A DNA stretch of 5,377 nucleotides. It comes from Actinomycetota bacterium (GTDB lineage Bacteria; Actinomycetota; Acidimicrobiia; Acidimicrobiales; Ilumatobacteraceae). The notes beneath the pieces are model-generated. The model saw only the letters and a program-made list of their open reading frames with translations. It made no database searches and was not told where the DNA came from. The stretch's first letter is position 1; each line of letters begins with the position of its first letter. The DNA is taken from positions 1 through 5,377 of the forward strand of contig WLEX01000092.1 in assembly GCA_009704065.1 (NCBI GenBank), given 5' to 3'. Made by a program: the position numbers and the translations under genes. Positions 1-5,377 of the stretch are shown here, piece by piece.

Positions 1-1
1 C

Positions 2-1294
2 TTACCCAAATGCTCTGATAGCCCGCACTCGTAAGGCTTTTACACCATTGATTGGATCTGGCAATAACCACTTCTCGCGGTCGAATTGCTGACCATCTTT
101 AAAATTGACTGTCCACGCATTGTTGAAGTCGTATTCGCTAGACGACCAATGGAAACTGTTAGCAAACGCACCTATTTCTGGCGATGCAGTGACGAGGACT
201 GAATACATTTCATTGAGTTCATTTTTTGATGGCAGAAACCAATCATCAAAACCGTTGTACACCAGTGCATCTGCATATCGCGCGGCGTACCGGCCACGAC
301 CATATATTTTGACAATCTTTGTCGTATTAATTTTTCCCATACCAATCTGCGTTGCAAGAACTCGTTGAATTTGCGCGCGTACCTTTTTGATATCGCGATA
401 GATCGGACGCTTTGCATCAACTGCACCTATTCGCTTCCACGAAAGACCGACACCTTCTGTCTGCAATGGAGCAGCTTCTAAATAACGGCCCCATGGCTGC
501 TGCACGCCCGCATCGTAAAACACCACACCACCAGCCGGGCCAGTGTCGCCAATGCTGCACGGACCTGTTGCACCGCATGTCACGCCGGTAAGCGCAGGTG
601 AGGACAACGGTGGCACAATTCCTGTGCCAGCAGGGAATGAACGCATCGCCACTAAGCGAAACGGCAATGACGGAAACCCTGAGCCACGATGTAACCGGTT
701 GCGGGTGAGATGCTTAATTCCCTTGATTGCACCAACACCGTTTTCATCGGTGAACTGTGTCCCATCTTGAAACAGTTGGTACCAGGCGTAGTTGGCGGAG
801 TTTTCACTAGATGACCAATAAGGCTCGGCCGGCATTTTGGGAACACCCTTTGTTGCCCGGGCAAAGTACACCGCGTTTAATTCATCGACTGATGGCAAAA
901 ACCAGTCATCGTGATTATTGACAATGAGATTGTCAACGTAAGCAGCTGCATAGTTGCCTGCACCACTTTGCGCAACGATGTTTGTGGTGTTCGTACGACC
1001 CATGCCAATTGCCTTGGCATCAATGTGCATGCGTTGCGTGGGGTCATTCGGATATAAGGATGTTGTGGGCTGTAAGGACCACGGCAATCCAGCCCCCGTT
1101 TTCAGCGGCAACGCCTCGAGATACTGTCCCCACCACTGCACCGAACCCGCGTTGTACACAATGGTTCCGCCAGCAGGTCCCTTGTTCCCCACTACACATT
1201 GCCCTCCTTGCGCGCAGGTAGCTGCCGACGCGGGGGCTTGTAAAGCCGCGATCGTCGTACAGACAATGGCACTACTGAGGAGAATTCTGCGCAT
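2..1294 (-). CDS. Secreted protein with two tandem DUF1566/Lcl-C-terminal-like domains
   Basis: This is a complete gene of 430 residues, from ATG at 1292-1294 to TAA at 2-4. Residues 1-25 look like a Sec signal peptide: two arginines, a hydrophobic core (ILLSSAIVCTTIAAL) and a signal-peptidase I site after ASA. Cys27 is preceded by AAT, which does not fit a lipobox, so the product is probably exported rather than lipid-anchored. The mature protein is two homologous units, about residues 26-220 and 239-430, joined by a Pro/Ser-rich linker. Each unit has a Cys pair near its start (27/33 and 240/246, possible disulfides), a GPAGG turn, WGxYLEA, IGMGxxNTT, DDWFLPSxxELN and a WSSSE motif followed by an AW pair. 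The DDWFLPS and WSSSE motifs are typical of the DUF1566/Lcl C-terminal family, seen in extracellular and adhesin-like proteins such as Legionella Lcl. Ligand and role are unknown; surface binding is an inference. The gene diverges from the aminotransferase, and no catalytic motif is visible. Confidence 0.85.
   Translation of the reverse strand: MRRILLSSAIVCTTIAALQAPASAATCAQGGQCVVGNKGPAGGTIVYNAGSVQWWGQYLEALPLKTGAGLPWSLQPTTSLYPNDPTQRMHIDAKAIGMGRTNTTNIVAQSGAGNYAAAYVDNLIVNNHDDWFLPSVDELNAVYFARATKGVPKMPAEPYWSSSENSANYAWYQLFQDGTQFTDENGVGAIKGIKHLTRNRLHRGSGFPSLPFRLVAMRSFPAGTGIVPPLSSPALTGVTCGATGPCSIGDTGPAGGVVFYDAGVQQPWGRYLEAAPLQTEGVGLSWKRIGAVDAKRPIYRDIKKVRAQIQRVLATQIGMGKINTTKIVKIYGRGRYAARYADALVYNGFDDWFLPSKNELNEMYSVLVTASPEIGAFANSFHWSSSEYDFNNAWTVNFKDGQQFDREKWLLPDPINGVKALRVRAIRAFG
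5..580 (-). repeat. Second copy of the internal domain duplication (unit 2)
   Basis: This codes for residues 239-430. Landmarks are GDTGPAGG, WGRYLEAAP, IGMGKINTTKIV, FDDWFLPSKNELN and HWSSSE, and the copy ends on the hydrophobic/basic strand ALRVRAIRAF. Where unit 1 has a neutral loop (about residues 73-95), unit 2 has a strongly basic segment at about residues 287-312 with Lys/Arg at 287, 288, 295, 296, 300, 303, 304, 306 and 311. The two copies have therefore diverged in surface charge. Confidence 0.8.
635..1219 (-). repeat. First copy of the internal domain duplication (unit 1)
   Basis: This codes for residues 26-220 of the secreted protein. Landmarks are GNKGPAGG, WGQYLEALP, IGMGRTNTTNIV, HDDWFLPSVDELN and YWSSSE. 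Each has a clear partner in unit 2. Similarity is plain in protein but patchy in DNA (for example gatggca-aaacca-tcatc near 231-250 and 891-910), which indicates an old duplication. Compared with unit 2, this copy is rich in Asn/Thr and not notably basic. Confidence 0.8.
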
Positions 1295-1345
1295 GTCCTT
1301 GTCTAACCCATAGAACCAGCAAAGTGGGCTCGGTTAGAGTTGTTC
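1295..1345. promoter_or_regulatory. Divergent promoter region between the secreted protein and the aminotransferase
   Basis: This 51-base gap must carry the start signals for both flanking genes. A perfect 7-bp inverted repeat, TCTAACC at 1302-1308 and GGTTAGA at 1332-1338, is centred at 1320, exactly midway between the two ATG codons. As a result GGTTAGA lies seven bases before each start codon. On the plus side it forms TAGAGT (1335-1340), a TANNNT -10 box suited to a leaderless transcript. On the minus side the matching hexamer is TAGACA, a poorer match, but an AAGGA sits two bases before that ATG. No convincing -35 element was found. The element could be paired -10 boxes, a regulator site, or both. 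Confidence 0.5.
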
Positions 1346-2683
1346 ATGGCTTCATCAGCATTTACCAATGACCGCAGGCATGTTTTTCATTCGTGGTCGG
1401 CCCAATCACTTATAAGCCCCCTTGTTGTGGCGCGCACCGAGGGGTCATGTTTCTGGGATGAAGACGGTAAGAGATACCTCGACTTCTCCAGCCAATTAAT
1501 GAACGTCAACATCGGACATCAACACCCCAAAATGCTGGCAGCTATCAAGGCCCAGGTAGACAAAATGTGCACTATTGCGCCATTTCATGCAAACGAAGAA
1601 CGTGGCGAAGCCGCTCGACTTATTGCAGAACTAGCACCGGGCGATCTCAACATGGTGTTCTTTACCAATGGTGGGGCCGAGGCAACCGAAAACGCAATGC
1701 GGATGGCTCGACTACACACAGGTCGTAACAAAGTTCTCACCACCTATCGCAGTTATCACGGCGCAACTGGTGGAGCGATTCAACTCACAGGTGATCCGCG
1801 ACGTTGGCCATCAGAACCAGCGATGCCGGGCATTGTTAAATTCTGGGGTCCATATCCCTACCGTTCTGCATTTCACTCAGAAAATGAATCACAAGAATGT
1901 GAGCGTGCGTTGCAACACTTGCGCGACACCATCATGGTGGAGGGTGCAAATTACATTGCAGCAATCATTTTGGAAACTGTTGTTGGAACGAATGGAATTC
2001 TCGTTCCGCCACCCGGGTACCTACAAGGTGTGCGCGATATTTGCGACGAACACGGAATTGTCATGATTTGTGATGAAGTCATGGCGGGGTTTGGTCGCTG
2101 CGGAGAATGGTTCGCTGTAGACCATTGGAAGGTTACTCCCGATCTCATCTGTTTCGCCAAAGGAATTAACTCAGGGTACGTTCCATTAGGCGGCGTCATT
2201 ATTTCTGATCGCATTGCTGATTCATTCCGCGAAAAACAATTCCCAGGCGGTCTCACCTATTCAGGTCACCCACTGGCGTGTGCTTCTGCCATCGCATCAA
2301 TCAACATCTACAAAGAAGAAAAGATCATCGAGAAGGCTCGACGACTTGGTACCGATGTCATCGGACCAGGACTAGAAAAAATCAAAGCTAATCACCCGAG
2401 TGTGGGAGATGTTCGAGGGCTCGGATGCTTCTGGGCAATTGAACTCGTACGAGACCGCAACACACGAGAGCCACTTGTGCCGTTCAATGCAAGTGGAGCA
2501 AACGCAAAGCCCATGACAGATATTCTGGTGGCTGCAAAAGCCAAAGGTCTATGGCCATTTAGCCACTTCAACCGCATCCATGTCACGCCACCGCTTACCA
2601 CGAGTGATGCAGAGATTGAAGAAGGCCTCGCCATCATCGACGAAGTGCTCACTATCGCCGATTCTTTTTACACCGGCAAATAA
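1346..2683 (+). CDS. Class III PLP-dependent omega-amino acid aminotransferase
   Basis: This is a complete enzyme of 445 residues, a normal length for class III (ornithine/omega-amino acid) aminotransferases, and is probably cytoplasmic. Visible family features are GSCFWDEDGKRYLDF near the N-terminus (residues 33-47), the phosphate-binding FTNGGAEATENAMR (106-119), YHGAT (137-141) whose aromatic residue would stack on PLP, ICDEVMAGFGRCG (241-253) with Asp243 pairing to the pyridine nitrogen, and CFAKGINSGYVPLGG with Lys272 as the Schiff-base lysine. TYSGHPLACA (304-313) and VTPPL (413-417) complete the fold. ATG at 1346 is preferred: an in-frame TTG at 1340 overlaps the proposed -10 box and would add only two residues. 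The amino donor cannot be read from sequence. The HSWSAQ-type N-terminus recalls proteins annotated as taurine- or beta-alanine-pyruvate aminotransferases. The convergent CoA-acylating dehydrogenase favours beta-alanine or beta-aminoisobutyrate. Family assignment is firm; substrate is an inference. Confidence 0.93.
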   Translation: MASSAFTNDRRHVFHSWSAQSLISPLVVARTEGSCFWDEDGKRYLDFSSQLMNVNIGHQHPKMLAAIKAQVDKMCTIAPFHANEERGEAARLIAELAPGDLNMVFFTNGGAEATENAMRMARLHTGRNKVLTTYRSYHGATGGAIQLTGDPRRWPSEPAMPGIVKFWGPYPYRSAFHSENESQECERALQHLRDTIMVEGANYIAAIILETVVGTNGILVPPPGYLQGVRDICDEHGIVMICDEVMAGFGRCGEWFAVDHWKVTPDLICFAKGINSGYVPLGGVIISDRIADSFREKQFPGGLTYSGHPLACASAIASINIYKEEKIIEKARRLGTDVIGPGLEKIKANHPSVGDVRGLGCFWAIELVRDRNTREPLVPFNASGANAKPMTDILVAAKAKGLWPFSHFNRIHVTPPLTTSDAEIEEGLAIIDEVLTIADSFYTGK

Positions 2684-2686
2684 CAA
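2684..2686. other. Three-base convergent junction without a terminator
   Basis: The TAA of the aminotransferase (2681-2683) and the TAG of mmsA (2687-2689, minus strand) are three bases apart. No GC-rich hairpin followed by a T-tract is visible for either strand nearby. Transcripts of the two genes probably overlap at their 3' ends, or end by Rho inside the opposing gene. Confidence 0.8.
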
Positions 2687-4171
2687 CTAACGATTGGTGG
2701 GGAAACCCAGATCGACACTCGAGGTGCGCGGGTCTGGCCATCGTGATGTCACTACTTTGCTGCGGGTGTAAAAATTAATTCCTTCTGGGCCATACATGTG
2801 ATGGTCGCCAAACAAACTGTTCTTCCATCCGCCAAATGAGTAGTACGACACGGGCACTGGAATCGGGACGTTGATGCCCACCATGCCCACACTTACGTCG
2901 AATTGGAACTGGCGCGCGACTCCGCCATCTCGCGTGAACAATGCAACACCATTTCCGAATGCGTTGCTATTGATGAGAGCAACACCTTCGTCGTAGGTCT
3001 TTACTCGCACCACATTGAGAACTGGACCAAAGATTTCTTCGTCGTAACAACGCATACCGGGCTTCACTTCATCGAGGATGCTTGGCTTAATGAAATAGCC
3101 CTCTGCAGGAATACCTTCACGGCCATCGACGACGACCTTTGCCCCTTCCGCTGCGGCGCCAGCCAAATAACTGGCCACCTTGTCGCGGTGTTCAGCCGTA
3201 ATTAGTGGACCCATTTCATTCGCCGGATCAGAACCAGGACCAACCTTGATTGCAGGAATTCGTTCTTTTACTTTTTCAATCAGTGCATCGGCCACAGAGT
3301 CAACTGCAAGCAATACTGAAATTGCCATACAACGCTCGCCTGCTGATCCGTATGCCGCACTCACTGCAGCATCTGCAGCCATATCGAGATCGGCATCGGG
3401 CAAGACAAGCATGTGGTTCTTCGCCCCACCCAAGGCTTGAACTCGTTTGCCATTTTTAGTGCCGGTCTCGTAGATGTACTTTGCAATGGGAGTGGAACCA
3501 ACAAACGACACGGCCGCAATATCAGGGTGCGTGAGCAATCGATCTACAGCGACTTTGTCGCCATTCACCACATTGAATACTCCGTCGGGTACTCCGGCTT
3601 GTTGTAACAACTCAGCAAGATAGAGAGCAACTGATGGGTCCTTTTCACTTGGCTTAAGAACGAATGTGTTTCCACATGCAAGAGCATTCGCAAACATCCA
3701 CATGGGAACCATTGCAGGAAAATTGAACGGAGTAATTCCCGCAACGACACCTAGTGGCTGCTTGATGCTGTACACATCGACACCCACTGATGCCTGCTCG
3801 CTGTATCCACCCTTTAAGAGATGTGGCACCCCACATGCGAATTCAATGTTTTCAAGACCGCGTGATACTTCTCCTATGGCATCAGACAACACCTTGCCGT
3901 GTTCAGCACTCAGCACAGATGCAATCTCGCTTCGATTTGTGTGCACCAGATCACGTATGTTGAACAAGATTTCGGCACGCCGTGACAAATTTGTGGCACG
4001 CCATGCCGGAAACGCATCGACTGCCGCAGCTACTACTTGGTCGACTTCCTCCACCGAAGCAAAATCAACTGCAGCAGTCTGCACACCTGTGGCTGGATTG
4101 AACACATTGCCAGAACGTGAAGAAGTTCCGGCGACAGTGGCGCCATTAATCCAATGTGAAATCTGTTTCAT
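2687..4171 (-). CDS. mmsA: CoA-acylating methylmalonate-semialdehyde dehydrogenase
   Basis: This is a complete protein of 494 residues, typical for the MmsA/IolA branch of the aldehyde dehydrogenases. The family oxidises methylmalonate or malonate semialdehyde with NAD+ and CoA, releasing CO2 and giving propionyl-CoA or acetyl-CoA, in valine, beta-alanine, pyrimidine or inositol breakdown. Seen here: ISHWINGATVAGTS and FNPATG at the N-terminus, TPFNFPAMVPMWMF with Asn150 for the oxyanion hole, KPSEKDPS (173-180) for NAD binding, FVGSTPIA (223-230), VQALGGAKNH where ordinary ALDHs carry a glutamate base, and GERCMA with catalytic Cys281. Arg280 just before the cysteine, and probably Arg104 in RGLE, match the arginines known to bind the substrate carboxylate in this family. 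The C-terminal FGGWKNSLFGDHHMYGPEG is also diagnostic. The ATG at 4169-4171 fits the family N-terminus. The GAGGA directly before it has no spacing, so leaderless initiation from the TACAGT box is likelier. It follows the phosphatase gene by 38 bases. Confidence 0.96.
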   Translation of the reverse strand: MKQISHWINGATVAGTSSRSGNVFNPATGVQTAAVDFASVEEVDQVVAAAVDAFPAWRATNLSRRAEILFNIRDLVHTNRSEIASVLSAEHGKVLSDAIGEVSRGLENIEFACGVPHLLKGGYSEQASVGVDVYSIKQPLGVVAGITPFNFPAMVPMWMFANALACGNTFVLKPSEKDPSVALYLAELLQQAGVPDGVFNVVNGDKVAVDRLLTHPDIAAVSFVGSTPIAKYIYETGTKNGKRVQALGGAKNHMLVLPDADLDMAADAAVSAAYGSAGERCMAISVLLAVDSVADALIEKVKERIPAIKVGPGSDPANEMGPLITAEHRDKVASYLAGAAAEGAKVVVDGREGIPAEGYFIKPSILDEVKPGMRCYDEEIFGPVLNVVRVKTYDEGVALINSNAFGNGVALFTRDGGVARQFQFDVSVGMVGINVPIPVPVSYYSFGGWKNSLFGDHHMYGPEGINFYTRSKVVTSRWPDPRTSSVDLGFPTNR

Positions 4172-4209
4172 TCCTCAACTGTAGGCGCACTGACAAAGCG
4201 CCTCGGGAA
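4172..4209 (-). promoter_or_regulatory. Candidate leaderless promoter of mmsA
   Basis: In this 38-base gap, reading the minus strand, TACAGT (4178-4183) lies six bases before the ATG of mmsA. It fits TANNNT and the spacing expected when transcription starts at the A of the start codon. A good -35 at standard distance is not seen; TTGTCA in the gap is too close to the hexamer. If real, mmsA can be expressed independently of the upstream phosphatase gene. Confidence 0.42.
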
Positions 4210-4992
4210 TCAGTGCTGATTAGCGCGGGCAGATTCTTGTAGCGATTGGAACAAAGCAGGAGACGAGGCAACAATTGGCGTTCTGCGGTCACCCGGATCA
4301 ATCACCATCAAATCGCGGTCGTCAATTTCCCCCACAATCGCACCGGCTTCCTTACAGATAAGAGCAGCGGCCAAATAGTCCCAGACACCGTGGTCGTGAT
4401 AATCGACATATCCATCGAGACCACCACTTGCCACTAAAGAGATATCGAGTGCCGCTGCACCAAGTGTTCGAAATTGCCACCAACCGTGTGGATCAGGAGG
4501 TACACCATTCGTACCAATCACAGCCCTCGACATATCGGTGAGAGGAACCACATGAATCGGCACACCATCTTTGTTCGCTCCACCGCCACGCGTGGCACCA
4601 AATCTGGTCTCACTGCCGGACTGCTCTGCAACAAGCGCCGCCCTCAGCCCATCGCGGTCAACTACACACAATGAAGTTGCAAACCACGGCAGACCTTTGC
4701 TCGCATTTGTGGATCCATCAATCGGATCAACGACAATGAGTAACTGGTTGTCGACAATCGGCCATTCAATTTCGTCCACTCCACTCTCTTCGGACAGAAC
4801 AATAAATCCCGCCGCCTGCAGCATGTCGACGATGACATCATCGACTACCACATCAGCAGAATATTGACCTTCCCGTTCCCCCGACATTGACCAGTCACCA
4901 ATTTCATCGAGAGTGTCTGCCGCAGCATCTGCCACATCGTGCAAGAACCCCATGAGTTCACGGTCGTCTGAGTCGTAATCGAAATGGGCCAC
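4210..4992 (-). CDS. Inositol monophosphatase family phosphatase
   Basis: This is a complete protein of 260 residues, normal for the Mg2+-dependent, Li+-sensitive IMPase superfamily, which hydrolyses small phosphomonoesters such as inositol-1-phosphate, histidinol phosphate or fructose bisphosphate. Metal-binding motifs are intact: SEES (67-70) with Glu68/Glu69, VVDPIDGSTNA (87-97) with Asp89, Asp92, Gly93 and Thr95, and GVWDYLAA (202-209) with Asp205 of the WD motif. The N-terminal region ADVVVDDVIVDML (46-58) is a loose version of the usual D-x-V-T-x-x-D segment: the threonine is replaced by valine and the common lysine just before it is missing. The start is GTG at 4992; an in-frame TGA lies six codons upstream, and the next Met (14) would cut the first helix. 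TACCGT lies six bases before the GTG. True substrate cannot be told apart (HisN-like, SuhB-like or other). Proximity to mmsA, an IolA-type enzyme, hints weakly at inositol metabolism. Confidence 0.9.
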   Translation of the reverse strand: MAHFDYDSDDRELMGFLHDVADAAADTLDEIGDWSMSGEREGQYSADVVVDDVIVDMLQAAGFIVLSEESGVDEIEWPIVDNQLLIVVDPIDGSTNASKGLPWFATSLCVVDRDGLRAALVAEQSGSETRFGATRGGGANKDGVPIHVVPLTDMSRAVIGTNGVPPDPHGWWQFRTLGAAALDISLVASGGLDGYVDYHDHGVWDYLAAALICKEAGAIVGEIDDRDLMVIDPGDRRTPIVASSPALFQSLQESARANQH

Positions 4993-5015
4993 CTCTGAAC
5001 GGTAGTGTCAATGAC
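4993..5015. promoter_or_regulatory. Overlapping divergent -10 boxes in a 23-base gap
   Basis: The phosphatase GTG and the GTG of the rightward gene are separated by only 23 bases. On the minus strand TACCGT (4999-5004) ends six bases before the phosphatase start. On the plus strand TAGTGT (5003-5008) ends seven bases before GTG 5016. Both fit TANNNT and they share the TA at 5003-5004. Any -35 contacts would fall inside the opposite coding sequences. The assignment rests only on hexamer match and spacing. Confidence 0.4.
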
Positions 5016-5031
5016 GTGGCCGTGATTGACA
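5006..5031. repeat. 7-bp inverted repeat TGTCAAT-N12-ATTGACA
   Basis: TGTCAAT (5006-5012) and ATTGACA (5025-5031) are perfect inverted copies separated by 12 bases, and the left arm also contains the small palindrome GTCAATGAC (5007-5015). The dyad overlaps the proposed rightward -10 box and the first codons of the rightward gene, a suitable place for a repressor site. A chance dyad in a region this size is possible. Confidence 0.35.
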
Positions 5032-5377
5032 TTGCCGGTTTTGTCACCGATTTAAAGAGCCATGCCATCGATCATGGCTTTCATGTGCATGATGAACGCC
5101 ATTTTGTAGAGACCTATTCCCTGCGACAGTTATGGGAAGTCGACCTTCACCCAGAAGAAGCCTGCAACGGCCCCATCGACCTTCATGTCAGCCTCGAGAT
5201 AGACCCCCGCACACTGTTGAATTTTGAAGACGCAGTTCTCGCAATGGATGACCCCGACGACGACCCCCCTGAGGGATTTACTTTCCCTTTGGTCTTCACA
5301 TGGACGTTCCCGCCCCTCGTGCGACCACCCGACCTACTAGTACTCGCAACTGAAGTTGCAGGTCTTGGTGGAATGGA
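5016..5377 (+). CDS. Unrecognised protein, 5' part only (cut by window edge)
   Basis: An open frame with no stop runs off the right edge: 120 full codons from GTG at 5016. GTG at 5022 is an alternative start. The frame is closed upstream by TGA at 4953-4955. Reasons to call it real: it stays open to the edge, codon use resembles the neighbours, and a TANNNT box sits at leaderless spacing before GTG 5016. The predicted protein has no signal peptide or membrane segment. It is acidic, with an Asp-rich stretch LAMDDPDDDPPEGF (75-88) followed by a hydrophobic/aromatic, Pro-rich segment TFPLVFTWTFPPLVRPPDLL. The N-terminal part (IAGFVTDLKSHAIDHGFHVHDERHFVETY) looks soluble and alpha/beta. I do not recognise the family. 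The tight divergence from the phosphatase could mean shared control but gives no function. Confidence 0.65.
   Translation, partial: MAVIDIAGFVTDLKSHAIDHGFHVHDERHFVETYSLRQLWEVDLHPEEACNGPIDLHVSLEIDPRTLLNFEDAVLAMDDPDDDPPEGFTFPLVFTWTFPPLVRPPDLLVLATEVAGLGGM

Noticed and set aside
1211..1294. Lipoprotein signal at the N-terminus of the secreted protein
   Set aside because: The first cysteine after the hydrophobic core is preceded by AAT, which does not fit the lipobox; the ASA signal-peptidase I site is a better match.
954..1313. 119-codon plus-strand frame opposite the 5' end of the secreted-protein gene
   Set aside because: It is antisense to a gene with a signal peptide and paired domain motifs; its Cys/Pro-rich translation has no family features.
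1340..1345. TTG at 1340 as the aminotransferase start
   Set aside because: It would overlap the proposed -10 box and add only two residues; ATG at 1346 has better spacing from both the -10 box and the weak AGAG.
1668..2066. 132-codon plus-strand frame inside the aminotransferase
   Set aside because: It is a shifted frame of a well-supported enzyme gene, with no recognisable domain and no start signal.
2698..2709. TGGG-GAAA-CCCA hairpin as a terminator between the convergent genes
   Set aside because: The stem is only four base pairs, there is no T-tract on either side, and it lies within the mmsA coding sequence.
3666..4184. 172-codon plus-strand open frame opposite mmsA
   Set aside because: It lies wholly antisense to the N-terminal part of a clear mmsA. 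Its translation is low-complexity (Thr/Ser/Ala/Arg-rich) without motifs, as expected of a shadow frame.
5026..5064. TTGACA (5026-5031) and TTTAAA (5051-5056) as a consensus-like promoter before ATG 5062
   Set aside because: The spacing between the hexamers is 19 bases, the ATG frame ends in TAG after 15 codons, and both elements lie inside the more plausible frame starting at 5016.

Overview
The window is a compact, almost gapless stretch of a bacterial chromosome with five protein-coding genes: four complete and one cut by the right edge. Base composition looks mid-range (about half G+C by eye). Most starts lack a usable Shine-Dalgarno sequence but have a TANNNT hexamer 5-7 bases upstream, the layout of leaderless actinobacterial genes. 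Together with the very short intergenic gaps and the protein types, this suggests a streamlined actinobacterium, possibly an aquatic Acidimicrobiia-like lineage. That placement is an inference and was not tested.

Layout, left to right. (1) Positions 2-1294, minus strand: a secreted protein of 430 residues built from two diverged copies of a DUF1566/Lcl-C-terminal-like domain. (2) Positions 1346-2683, plus strand: a class III PLP-dependent omega-aminotransferase, diverging from gene 1 across 51 bases that contain a symmetric 7-bp inverted repeat. (3) Positions 2687-4171, minus strand: a CoA-acylating methylmalonate-semialdehyde dehydrogenase (MmsA/IolA type), convergent with the aminotransferase and only 3 bases from its stop. 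(4) Positions 4210-4992, minus strand: an inositol-monophosphatase-family phosphatase with a GTG start, 38 bases upstream of mmsA in the same direction. (5) Positions 5016-5377, plus strand: the first 120 codons of an unrecognised gene, diverging from gene 4 across only 23 bases.

Functionally, the aminotransferase and the dehydrogenase could form a short catabolic route. An omega-amino acid such as beta-alanine or beta-aminoisobutyrate would give (methyl)malonate semialdehyde by transamination, and the dehydrogenase would convert this to acetyl-CoA or propionyl-CoA. The two genes are on opposite strands, so they are not one operon. The phosphatase lies upstream of mmsA in the same direction and may be partly co-transcribed with it, but mmsA also has its own candidate promoter. 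Gene 1 looks like an unrelated cell-surface or secreted protein.

No RNA genes, insertion sequences, CRISPR arrays or clear intrinsic terminators were seen. I see no convincing new defence or mobile system. The points most worth a second look are the consistent leaderless promoter layout, the symmetric dyads in both divergent gaps (one with overlapping -10 boxes), the tandem-duplicated secreted protein with one strongly basic copy, and the aminotransferase/MmsA pair.
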